Origin: Deinandra increscens subsp. villosa
Lineage: Eukaryota; Streptophyta; Magnoliopsida; Asterales; Asteraceae
NCBI GenBank assembly: GCA_039602395.1
Contig: JBCNJP010000003.1
Location: 69,661,917 to 69,725,916, forward strand
DNA length: 64,000 nt
Direction of reading: 5' to 3'
Below the pieces are notes generated by a model. The model was given only the letters and a program-made list of their open reading frames with translations, was not told the DNA's origin and did not search any database. Positions within the stretch are counted from its first letter, which is position 1. Each line of letters opens with the position of its first letter. Below are positions 54,043 to 64,000 of this stretch, piece after piece. The translations under genes were made by a program, and so were the position numbers.

Positions 54043-56720
54043 CATATGTATAGACAAAGATCGTAATTCGGATGACTTATACCATGCAGATGCCTCTTCC
54101 AGTGTAGATAACCATTCTTTATTATCACCTAGCAATCCAAGTTTCTCACACGCTCTACGATATGTTGACAGATTTCTCCATTGACTGTCCGTATATCATT
54201 AAATGATCTGCAGCCTTTCTGATGTAACAGAAGCATGCGTAGGTAGAAAGACTCACCACATGACGGATGTATATATGCAAGGCGACCTATCGTTGGTATT
54301 TGATGCCTTGACCTGCGATACCACATACGATCTGATGCATCCCAGCGATATTCAGATACATAATCAATATAACGAAGATGATGACCGGTACTATCTACTG
54401 CATTGTTATTTAACCAACCCGTAAGTGTTGTTTTCTTTAAGTACGGGTTCTGAGCTATGCTTTGAAGAGATTGTGAATCTATAAAGGTAATATGTTGCAT
54501 ATTCTCAAGATGAACAACCAGACCTGTACTGCAGGGTCTCTTTGATGTTTGTCAAAATTCAAAATACGCCAACATGCCTCATGTAGACAGATAAAACGCC
54601 CATCCTAGAAATTTTGTATTTCATCAATATTCTTAGACCCCTGCATATGTGGAGCCACTGACCTGTTATTGGCATTTCTTATCGTAAAACGTATACGATC
54701 AACTCCCTTTGATATGTACTTGAAAAGATACTTTATAAGCATGCTCCAACCACAATACTTTACATTTATATGTGCATTAAATCTTAAGCTGAGAGTTCTA
54801 TTGTATGGCACAACATATCCATTATCTATTCGAAATTTCTTTCTTGTGAAAGTATGTCGATTTTCATGTCTCATGTAATGTGGATATCCATTTTTATCAA
54901 TTGTAGTTGATTCTTCATAGTCTTTTGGGTATTTTTTGGAACAATTACCATTTGACATACATGAAGCCTTTGTGTTCATTTTCCCAGATGGACCATGTAT
55001 CATGAAATCAGTGACAATCTTATACAGTTCAGGCTCCTTTACATGGTCTGGAATTTCAGCAGATATGTATCTATCTAATTCCTTTGGGTTTCTAATTTTG
55101 AATGGATTAGTTACCCAAATAAGGAAATGACAATAAGGCATACCTCTTTTTTGAAACTCTACTGTATAGAGATCTGCAAACAGAAAACACAAAGCGTCTT
55201 TAGAATAATTCTCAAACGAAATAATATGTGTATAATAATAAGAAGAGACCAATAATAGTAAACATACATGCCGAAACACTGCCAAAAGGGGTAGTCTTTA
55301 AGAACTTGATGAAAACCTTCAGCTTGAATTGGAAAACTCTTGAAATGATTTCTGGTTTGTCCTGAACCTTCAACATAGGATATCTAGACATATACCTACG
55401 AATTTCTGGCCATATAACATTACAAGTGAATGTTATGAAGTATTGAGGATTTCCATATACACGACAAATAGCAAGAGCATCTTGATAGTGTTTGTACATG
55501 TATCTTGGTCCACCAGTAAATGAAGAAGGTAGAAAGTACGTTTGCCAACCTCATAACCCTCAGTATCACCCTCAGCGATAGCATCCTCGATCCCTTGAAG
55601 TAACTCATTGCGAAACTTTTTCTGATTAGTTCTAAAATATTCTAAACGACCGTGCTCGATACAAACATATGCATCGACAATGAATTGCTAGAACAGACGA
55701 CCACCATGAAGCAAATGCGAATACACATTAACAGGATCATTCAAAAAGAAACTGTAATACATGATCATTGTCAACTGCCTACTTTTGCCTTTACTTTGGA
55801 ACTTTAAGTTTGATGACCACCCACTCTCACTATAAGGAAATAGTAAAGGATACTGCAAAGGCATATAAGATGGATGTAGGTTACTGACTCTTCTAAGAAC
55901 ATCGTCTTTTGGATGTAGTATTATGTCATACTGCTCTGAAGAAGATTCAGTTCCATGTATTATAGCACCAATACAACCAGGTGTAGGTAAATCATAAGAC
56001 ATTTGATATTGCGAATTGAAAAGATAAATGGCAAAGTTAGAAGGATCACAAGTGGAAGTTAAGTCTCTTACGGTACGAAACAACCTGACTAACTGATTAC
56101 AACTGTCCAAAACCTCAACAATGGAACTGATAATAAAGACACTTAAGACAGGACGACCATCATTTTCAAAGATCGAAATCTGATTAGAAACTTCATTTGC
56201 ACAATCATATATATAGAGTTGTAAATGAAGGTTTTTTTTTGCCTTTAACAGGACAAAGAGAGCCTATTTTATGACAAACCGGCCCTCAACCTTGAAAATG
56301 TAAGGACCTGACCCATCATAAACAGATTCATCCACATTAGCTCCGAAAGATGTCATTGAAAATACATAATTATAACGCCGGACATTATCAAGAAAATCTG
56401 CCTGATAAAAAAGGTACCGGAAAAGTATAGGTGGCATCGGAAAAAGAAAGATAACCTAATGTCACCACTCTTACAACATTGATGATACCTAGGTGTTTCG
56501 TTCGGATTGGAAGAGCACAACCGTTCATGAAACCAAAACATTGCATAACACTTAGAACAAACACAGTCACAGTCACCATTGTCAATATAAGAAAGTGTAG
56601 GAGGATGTTGAGATGATAATGGTCCACATGTATTTGACTGGCTAGATGATTGTCCTCCTAAGTTCTGGTCACCATTGTAAAAAAAAGTAAACGTAGGAGG
56701 ATGCTGAGATGATAATGTTG
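54043..56720 (-). pseudogene. Helitron Rep domain (N-terminal part of RepHel), degenerate
   Basis: Read right to left: CDCVCSKCYAMFWFHERLCS (about 56560), YNSQYQMSYDLPTPGCIGAI-like region (55970), ILHPKDDVLRRVSNLHPSYM, then RYMYKHYQDALAICRVYGNP and YFITFTCNVIWPEIRRY (about 55440), the replication-initiator core RGMPYCHFLIWV (first His of the HUH pair is Tyr) and the two-tyrosine motif IKYLFKYISKGVDR (about 54720). After that SCGESFYLRMLLLHQKGCRS leads to the helicase beyond the Tat insertion. Several frame breaks (near 54560, 55220, 55500, 55690, 56350) show that it is dead. Confidence 0.88.
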
Positions 56721-57927
56721 CACGTATATTAGACTGTCTTCATAGGCTCTGGTCTATACTATTATTATTCCTTCTTTTTTCTGTTAGCACTCATTATAAA
56801 TTGTAAAATAAAGTAACTATTCAGTAAACCAACATGATATATAGCAAAATCAGCTTGAAATAACAACTAAATAACTGCAATTACACTAACAATAAACCAC
56901 ATATAACAGTCAACCAAAACAAAAGAGAAGGAAACTTACCTTCAAGCAACAGATTGATGAACAACAGCAACAACTGCAAAAAAAACGCAAACAAATAACT
57001 GATAAAAAAGAAAATGCAGTTAAAAAAATACAAAGGCAGGAAAACCTTGAAGCATATCATCGAACATCTTACATGCAATTTGACAACATCAATTAAATGA
57101 CACAATTTCAAAATAACGACACGAAGGCAGCTGAAATGCATGAGAAAAACAAAAAAAAACGAAGCAACAAAGCTCGAAAAGCAAAAACGAAACGACATAT
57201 GAAAAATTATGAGCCGACTAAGCTGCATGTATACCGATAACATAAATCAAGCAACAAAGACCGAAAAAACATCACAAATCAGACACCATTAACCCCAAAA
57301 TTCCCTGCCATCTTAACACAAAAATGAAAACACAAATGAGAAATTAAAGGCCGTCTGAACTACATGCATATCGATTACATAAACTCAGCAACAAACAACG
57401 AAAAGCATCACAAAACAGAGACCGTTAACCCAAAAATTCAATACAAACGCACATAAAAAACAATCAGACATAAGAAATAACAGAAATCGAGTAAAGAATA
57501 TCGAAATCGATCACAAATGAGCAACGAATCGCACCTGTAAACGACCGAAGAAACGGAATCCAGACAAACGATCGAAGAAACGAAGAAGAAAATGAAAAAA
57601 AATCGGCTACCTTGTATACCAATTTCAGGAATTTTACGTGTGTCTACAAAAACAACATCTGTAGAAAGAGGGAACACGCATCAAGCAAAGGGACATGATA
57701 AGTGGCAAAGAAAACAGATAAAAAACATAATAAATGAGAGAGCCGAGGGTTAGAACCCGCGACCTCCCATTTCGAACCATAACTAAGTACCGCCGGACCA
57801 GAATGCAAGATCGAGAAACCAACGAGAAATTTAATATTAAACGTCACTATACAACACGAATAAAAAAAATAAAACAAAACTACATCCACGTGCCCTCCAC
57901 AGGCACTTGCCACATGGAGGGAATATT
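56721..57927 (-). other. Helitron 5' region, non-coding
   Basis: No coding frame. An imperfect direct duplication (about 57190-57305 and 57335-57440) shares agcaacaaa, catcacaaa and ccgttaaccc-type words. At 57740-57803, read on the minus strand, tggtccggcggta and ggttctaaccc resemble A and B boxes of a tRNA-derived SINE. The end tcagggaatattccctcc on the minus strand at about 57910-57932 starts with TC after an A, a possible Helitron 5' end; this is a guess. Confidence 0.4.
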
Positions 57928-58430
57928 CCCTGATTAGAAAACAGCTCAGCCAACTAATTTGATATATAAGGGAATTAGTCAAGTTGGTTAGTTAGTTACT
58001 ATTGGGATACAAATAAGAGATGTATTGTAGACGTTCTTTTTGTTGTATCATTTTGAGGATGTTTGAGATTGTTTCTTAAACTTTACTAACCACTTATTAG
58101 TTCTTGAAAGAAGCTGCTTGGAATAAAACTAAAAGCTAGTTACCCAAGACTGCATATTTCCTTCATGCCGATGGCCTCTTAACCAAGAGACACCAAGTGT
58201 TTATGCCCATCAGAGTGGTGCGGGTTTGAGTCTCACATAGTGCGCATTATTAATGCAATACTATGGGAGTATTGCCATAATGACATTTTCAAAGTTTAAG
58301 GTTCTTTTTTTTAAACTTTTTTGAACAAGAAAGTGTTCCCTGATATGATTAATTATCCTGGTATTTTTAGTTTGATTTTTTGTTTCTAATGTTTATAATT
58401 TTATGTGTATTTCATTAGCACAATAGGCGT
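57928..58430. other. Possible LTR relic and a SINE-like tRNA-derived piece
   Basis: 57930-58140 has wording typical of Copia LTR transcription starts (gatatataagggaattag, ggatacaaataagagatg) but no ends. 58168-58240 (gatggcctcttaacc ... gcgggtttgagtctc) resembles the A and B boxes of a Pol III promoter with about 55 bases between them. Both calls are weak. Confidence 0.3.
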
Positions 58431-59006
58431 TGATATGGACATTAAGGAATATACGACATTTTGTGATATACAGAACTGTAAGCACGAACGGAACCGAGAT
58501 ATAGAAAATCACGACTTGATCAATTCGCCTGGCACTCCGAAGTTGAATTGTGATACAAAAACACCATGTAATTCAAAAAACAGATTCCAAGGATCACCTC
58601 CTAAATGGCCAAACATAGGATAACAATGGAAAGTGAATTGTTGTTTACAGAGAAACAAACTTTAAACACATACTAATCATCTCCCATTATTCGCACATGA
58701 AAATGAAATACATAGGAAGGAAAAATTGAAATACTTATGGAAAGGAAACTAACTACAACAACTTGGCAGATATGATCGTGTATGACTAGGTCAAAGGGAT
58801 CCATGAGCTGAAGTGGAGCACCCACACATCCTTCCCTGGTTGGACAAAGTTTGTCCTCAAACTTAGAACTCCATATTTGATCGGATTTGGCATAATATAC
58901 TTGGCAGGTAAAACAGATTGAATATGAACTCAGAACTGGAGAGTCAAAAAACACGAATTTACATGTGGAAGTTCGAATACATCATAAGTGCTTACATTGA
59001 ATACCA

Positions 59007-59057
<51 letters not shown>

Positions 59058-59254
59058 TGGAACAGTGCTTCCAGGTATCGCAACTCTTCGCATTATAACC
59101 ACCCGTAACTAATTATAAATGCCGTTTGACTTTTGTAGGTTTGACCCCTTATTTAAAATAATGATTATAATTGTCACAATATCACTAATACTTATAGTAT
59201 GCATCATAATAGGCTAAGTTTAATATTGCACCATCACCCCCTAAATTAAGCAAG
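58431..59254. other. Intergenic DNA with a (TA)21 microsatellite
   Basis: The microsatellite spans 59011-59052. A 72-codon frame at 58405 and a minus-strand patch near 58760-58880 (SSKFEDKLCPTREGCVGAPL) look vaguely coding but I cannot assign them. Confidence 0.45.
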
Positions 59255-60589
59255 TTAATTAGAGGATTCTTCAATCTGCTTAGCTCTCATAGATATCTTC
59301 CATTGACTAGGTTTTCTTACGTTCTCCACCCGAACTGTTATTGTTGTCTTCAACATAACGTTCATCCAAAAAGTAAGCAGATACATTGACTTGGTAGGTG
59401 GACTTTCTGATATGGCTTCAATACTAACTTTAAATCCCACTGAGACTTCTTTATTTTCTATCTTGCTACTTATTCCACTACTACTGCTGTCTAGCTGCAT
59501 CTTGTTCTTTAATTTATGGTCCTTGTCTTGTGCACAATCAATGTTGTTTTTCATTGGACATTCAAAAGAATAATCACCAAATTTCTGACATTTAAAACAT
59601 GTTATTTTTTAGTCTTGATTAGTTTATCCCTTGACTTTCTTGTGTGCTGTGTGTCTGATCATGTTGTTTTGATAAGCATATGCCTCTTTCACATGGATCT
59701 TCCTGTCTTTATAAACACAATAATACCTTTCAAGAACATCTAGGTATTTGACATAAATAAGTCTAATGTCCTTTTTGAACTTCCTGTCAAAGCCTAAAAG
59801 GCTGCAAGTTTCTTCCCACACTTCATTTTCAGTAACTTATCGTATCTGCCCTTTGCTTAAACAAGAACATAAAGATCAAACAATTTTACATATTGCCCAT
59901 TGTGCATTTTTGGTGGATTGGCTCGATCAATTGTAATTTTTAGAAAAACTTCAAGGAACCACTCTACCAATCGTCTAAATTCATTCTTAAGTGTCTTTTT
60001 GTGATTTTTGAAAATATCATAACTTTGCATCATGTCAATGAATGTTATGCAACCTTCAATGCTAGATATAAATTCGAACCACTACATTTACTTTCATCTT
60101 TCTTCACAGATTTTGATCCATTGTGTTCACCCTCAACCTTCTCCATATTCTCTTGTATTTCATTTTGTAAGGAATTAAAGAAATTCTTCATAAATGTTTC
60201 TTCCCTACCATTACTACCACTAGATCCAGTTTAAGAAGATTCTATCACTTTCTTGTTACCTTTCTTATCAGATTCAAACATATTTACCACTCTACAAACA
60301 TCACCCTTAAAGATAACATTATACTCTTGTTTCTTAAAATGATAAGGACTCATCACATTTCTACATTTCTGTTTAAAGCAGGCACATATTTTACGGATTG
60401 GATGTAGTGTTTTATGCCATCAAAACTTATTTTTGTACTGCCTATGCCCCTTATAAACAGTATGTCTGATTTATTAGTCCCAGTTTCTATACCAAAGGAT
60501 ATTTTAAAATTTGTGAACAGATACTTAAATGGGGATATATGATCTTTAATAGATGGATTGACATACCATATTACATGAGTGAACATTAT
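59255..60589 (-). pseudogene. ARID-domain / zinc-knuckle gene relic with a retroviral-protease-like N-terminus
   Basis: On the minus strand three readable modules follow each other. First, 60586-60356: WYVNPSIKDHISPFKYLFTN ... KYVPALNRNVEM, laid out like a Copia protease region but with the D-S-G site lost. Second, about 59910-59624: HNGQYVKLFDLYVLV and, after breaks, WEETCSLLGFDRKFKKDIRL then IYVKYLDVLERYY, a good match to the ARID/BRIGHT DNA-binding fold. Third, near 59600: TCFKCQKFGDYSFECP, a CCHC knuckle with His replaced by Asp, followed by a Lys/Ser-rich tail. More than six stops or shifts. From memory, Asteraceae genomes hold a family combining ARID and CCHC motifs; this looks like a dead member. 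Confidence 0.5.
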
Positions 60590-61248
60590 CCTAATTAAAG
60601 AACCCTACCTTGAACCGTGGATTATAGGCGTGAAATTATGAATAGATCTATTTGAGTTGACATCCCCACCCGCGGTTAGTCGCTCTAACCATCGACATGA
60701 GGTCAATAGGCGCATAATTTTTCAAAATCTATACATTTTGGATAAGACATTGTTGTAACATTTGCATTTTACCGCTTGTGAAAACCGGCCAATTGTTGGA
60801 ATTCGTGTGTTACCAATTTGTGAATTAACAGGATGTTCACAATGAATTCCTGTCACTTTTACCTCCTCTCACTTTTTTATGCCACTCAGCGCCACATCAT
60901 CACATCACACTTTCACACTTTACATCCACAATACCTACACCACACCACTTTTCACTTTTTTTTATATTAAAATATCAAAAAGAAAGAGAGAGAAGAGTAC
61001 GCTGAGAGAGAGATAGAGAGAATAAATGTGGGGAGGAGAGAGAGAAGAGACCGCGGTGAACGGTACCCCTAATCTTCCACCGCAGCTGTCCATAATGGTA
61101 TGCCCACAGGCACCGTGGTGCCCACTAAGCTCCCCGTAAGGTGCGGTGCATGTATTGCACATATCCTCAAGTACCGGGAGAATTTTCGGATATTATTACT
61201 CAGATAATGTTTTTAAATGATTATAAATGCTTCTCAAGATAAAATATT
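60590..61248. other. Intergenic DNA
   Basis: A GA-rich tract (60980-61050) and short inverted words (gcaccgtggtgccc) near 61110 may belong to a MITE, but no ends could be fixed. No coding support. Confidence 0.4.
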
Positions 61249-61628
61249 TGTTAGTGTATGAGCGATTTGTTGTGTGAAGTATCTGAACAAGACGAAGTGT
61301 GTAAAATGGCTGTCAAACGAAGAGGGTCCGAACTGACATGAAGTGTCAGCCGAACTCACACTTCGGTTGAGTTTAGAACCACACGAACTGGTGGTTCGGG
61401 TGACTTCAGATAGCTATAGTATATATAGTCATTTTGCTTTGTAATTCAATAACATGTGGAGATCTAATATGTGTTAAGTGTGTGTTTTGTACGGTGTTTC
61501 TCTGTGATTGTTCTGAGTGTTTCTCTGATTGTAATTGTTCTTCGGTGATCAATAAAACAATCATTTAATTACGTTTCGTATCCAAAATAGCTAGATCGAG
61601 TAAACTATCCGACGCTCATGACTTTACA
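61249..61628 (+). repeat. 5' LTR of the third element, 380 bp
   Basis: Starts tgttagtgtatgag, ends gactttaca. Short hairpins CTGACA/TGTCAG (61333-61349) and CGAAC/GTTCG (61384-61398) precede the TATA box region atagtatatatag (61415-61427). The end is fixed by the PBS; no TSD can be checked. Confidence 0.8.
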
Positions 61629-61630
61629 AG

Positions 61631-61642
61631 TGGTATCAGAGC
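61631..61642 (+). promoter_or_regulatory. Primer-binding site of the third element
   Basis: tggtatcagagc, two bases after the LTR end. Confidence 0.88.
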
Positions 61643-62238
61643 TTTCTGGTTCACTCTACTGATCTGTTGTTGATATTTTTGGGGTTCTTGAAACAAAAAT
61701 GTCATTTTTGAAAAATTTGGAGTGTTTTTGCGAGTTTTTGATATTTTCAGTTGTTTTTCTAATGAAAATTTCACTCCTAAATCGTTCCTTATCATTTTTC
61801 ATGATCTACCGCTGAAAATCTCGTTTAAATATGTCCAAATCATAATTTTTGATCAAAAAATGTCCGGTTCGTTCCAGTTCGGGTGACGATCTGTCAGTTT
61901 CAAAATAACCGTCAACCGAAGTGGTACTTCGCTTTAGTTCGTGTTCGCTTAGCTTTAGTTCGGTTCATTTGATCCAGTTTGGATACCCTAAGTTCGAGTT
62001 CGAACGAATTCGGTTCTTGGTTCGTTTCATTTCGAAAAGTCTCAGTTCGATTAGCTTCGATGAGATTCAGTTCGCCTACTTTCCAGTTCGGTTTCATTTC
62101 GGATTAAATTTTCAGTTCGGACAAGCTCCACGGTTGAGTTCGGTATAATTTGGTTTCATATTTCAGTTTGGATAGTTTTTCAGTCGGCTAAGTTTGGGGT
62201 AATCAATTTCATTTCGGTTCAGTTCGGTTGAACAATAT
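61643..62238 (+). other. Leader rich in AGTTCGG words
   Basis: From 61865 to 62230 the words AGTTCGG, GGTTCG and CGAAC recur about 20 times, the same type as in this element's LTR. No open frame. Confidence 0.6.
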
Positions 62239-64000
62239 TTGAAGACTATCAAGATATCGGATTTCCAAGCTTTTTCCGTTATGCAAAATGCAATGCAAAC
62301 CCTGATCAGTTTTGATAACGAAATCGGAATAAGTCAGAAAGTTCCCAAGTTATTGAAATTGGAGGATTATCACAATTGGAAGAAATGGTTTTCGGCTTAC
62401 GTTAGCACGAATGATATCGATTTATGGATTCAAATTCAAAAGCTTTACATGCATCCAACTTATCAAGGGGTCTATAAGGAAATCAAAGATTTTTCAGTTG
62501 ATGAATGGAAAAGCTATGAGCTTGAAAAAAAACTTTTGGTTATCTTACCATGGCTTTACCTACCGAATTGCTACATCAATTCAGCACTTGCAAGAAAACT
62601 AAACAATTGTGGGATGCTTTATAGGCAAGATGCGAAGGCAATGATCGATACAAGAAGAGTCGACGAAAGGTGTTGAACAAAGAGTTTAACAACTTTCAGT
62701 GAATGGTCTTAGCTCCCAAATATTCAGACAATAAAAAGAAAAACGGAAAAAAATGAGATAGTTATGAATTCCATTGATTTTCCCATTATGATAATGAAAA
62801 CATCACGGCTTTTGTATCAAGGTTTTCACATCTTATCAGTGAATTGAAAGTTGTTGGAATTGAGAAAACTGATGAAGAATTGAAAGAGAAAATAATGGAA
62901 GCATTTCCAGAGAAATGGGAAAATTATGTTTTGTTGATTACACATGACAAAGAGTTCTCAACATTGCCATTTCATGAGTTAACTAGTAAACTTCATGCTC
63001 GAGAAATGGAGATGCTGAATTCAAACAAATCAACTGCTAAATTGCAAAACCCAGAATTGTATCATGGTCAGAATGCTGCTAGTATAAATGCTAAAGCTAA
63101 ACCAGTCGGCATTAGTTCGGCACCAAGTACTGCATTTATTGGAAATGTGTCTGGAGTTTCTGATAATACTGATTCTTCAAGAGGTTGCAATTTTACAATT
63201 CCAGGATTAGCAAATCAAATTGCCTTTTCTGTCAAGACAATTGATGATTGTGCTACTTTGATCTCCGCTTTAATTTCATCATCTTTTGGAATGATTATCA
63301 ATGATGTTAGCAATGCTCAACTGATTAAAGAAGCTCTTAATGAACTTGACGATGATCAATTGAATGAAATGGATATGGCCTGACAATTGGCTATGTTGAG
63401 TCACTGGGTCACAACAACTTTACAAGAAAAACGGAAGACGTGTTGATGGTGCTGGTGAAAATTTTGGATTTGATAAATCTAAGATAAAATTTTATAAATG
63501 TTCCAATCTTGGACATTTTGCAAGAGAATGTCAACAATCTCATGTTCATAAATCTGATTCAAAAGCTACCAATGGTTCTCAATCATCATCAAGTAATTCA
63601 AATAAGACAGTTTTCACTGTTCAAAATGAGAAGGTTATGGATTGGGGTAAAGTGTTTGATAAGTCAGCATTGATTGTCATGGATGTTCAAGATGATTATT
63701 ATTCAGACACGAGTTCCTATGAATCAGCTGAAAATGAAAATTTTGAAGTTAAAATTGAACATTTACTAGAAATCAAATCAGTCTTAGTTGAAGGAAGTCA
63801 AAATGCTTACCGAAGAACTTCACTTGGTAAAGGAAGAGTTGGAGATATCTAAGAAAGATGGAAAGGATTGTGAAACAAAGAATGCAAAGTTAGTTGAATA
63901 AAATGTTGAGGTCGTTAAGGAAGTTCAGAAATGGAAGGTTGAAGCAAAAGATGTTGAAAATGATTTCAACGATCAGTTTGAGAAATCTAAGATCAAGTTT
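62239..64000 (+). pseudogene. Gag of the third element, broken
   Basis: The Gag core (VPKLLKLEDYHNWKKWFSAY, then TNDIDLWIQIQKLYMH) is open from 62239 but shifts near 62535, so that the next part is read in another frame. 62700-62780 contains extra sequence with stops. 62844-63383 is open again (EKWENYVLLITHDKEFSTLP, TSKLHAREMEMLNSNKSTAK). The zinc knuckle near 63490-63530 reads FYKCSNLGHFAREC, first Cys replaced by Phe. The coiled-coil part starts near 63640 and leaves the window. Confidence 0.75.

Larger units (their letters stand above)
61249..64000 (+). mobile_element. Third Gag-only-type Copia-like element, 5' part, runs off the window
   Basis: LTR, PBS, repeat-rich leader and gag are in the same order as in the element at 14408, with close Gag similarity but a different LTR. 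The window ends inside the coiled-coil part of Gag, so whether pol is present cannot be seen. Confidence 0.8.

Noticed and set aside
56881..57243. Minus-strand frame rich in Phe and Leu as a membrane protein
   Set aside because: It is the translation of an A-rich Helitron leader and overlaps an imperfect duplication.
57740..57803. tRNA gene on the minus strand
   Set aside because: Only A- and B-box-like words are present; no cloverleaf with acceptor and anticodon stems can be drawn, so at most a SINE relic.

Overview
The window is plant nuclear DNA, almost certainly from a dicot and probably an Asteraceae. The evidence is one spliced A-type cyclin gene, one spliced B3-domain gene, nested plant LTR retrotransposons (Copia/Sirevirus-like, Athila, Tat/Retand-like), a plant Helitron and several hAT and PIF/Harbinger MITEs. 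The family placement is inference from the style of the elements. Two runs of exactly 500 N (4040-4539 and 23743-24242) are assembly gaps of unknown true length.

Layout. 1-2442: truncated Copia element (LTR, primer-binding site, start of gag). 3230-4622: Gypsy-type LTR with a perfect TSD, interrupted by a gap. 5916-8445: two Harbinger-like MITEs, one hAT MITE and a retroposed LINE-like C-terminal fragment. 9262-12005: intact 8-exon A-type cyclin. 13060-14018: hAT MITE. 14408-21284: complete non-autonomous Copia-like element that encodes only Gag and has a MITE inside gag. 21364-22870: gene with two B3 domains on the minus strand. 24247-28111: a second Gag-only element on the minus strand, inserted in a degenerate Copia gag-pol (28117-31645). 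31646-38940: 5'-truncated Athila pol, long spacer and 3' LTR. 38941-40846: leader and LTR of a minus-strand Gypsy element. 40847-42195: element with about 200-bp terminal inverted repeats. 42196-57927: degenerate Helitron split by a young Tat element (43464-54037). 59255-60589: ARID/zinc-knuckle pseudogene. 61249-64000: a third Gag-only element, running off the window.

How the parts work together. Only the cyclin looks like a fully intact host gene. The B3 gene has one apparent 1-base frameshift. The Tat element is the best-preserved transposon: its LTRs differ at 5 of 584 positions and its gag-protease frame is open. Gag and pol lie in the same frame, separated by one UAG followed by CAAUUA, the tobamovirus-type readthrough context. 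It also carries a spliced antisense gene in its 3' region. The three Gag-only elements keep PBS, PPT, gag and zinc knuckles but show no protease, integrase or RT in the parts seen, so they would depend on an autonomous Sirevirus-like partner.

Most noteworthy: the UAG-CAAUUA gag/pol junction; the conserved 3' module that two Gag-only elements share although their LTRs are unrelated; and clusters of family-specific CG-rich words, often forming hairpins, directly upstream of the LTR TATA box in several unrelated LTR families, with similar words reused in leaders or spacers.
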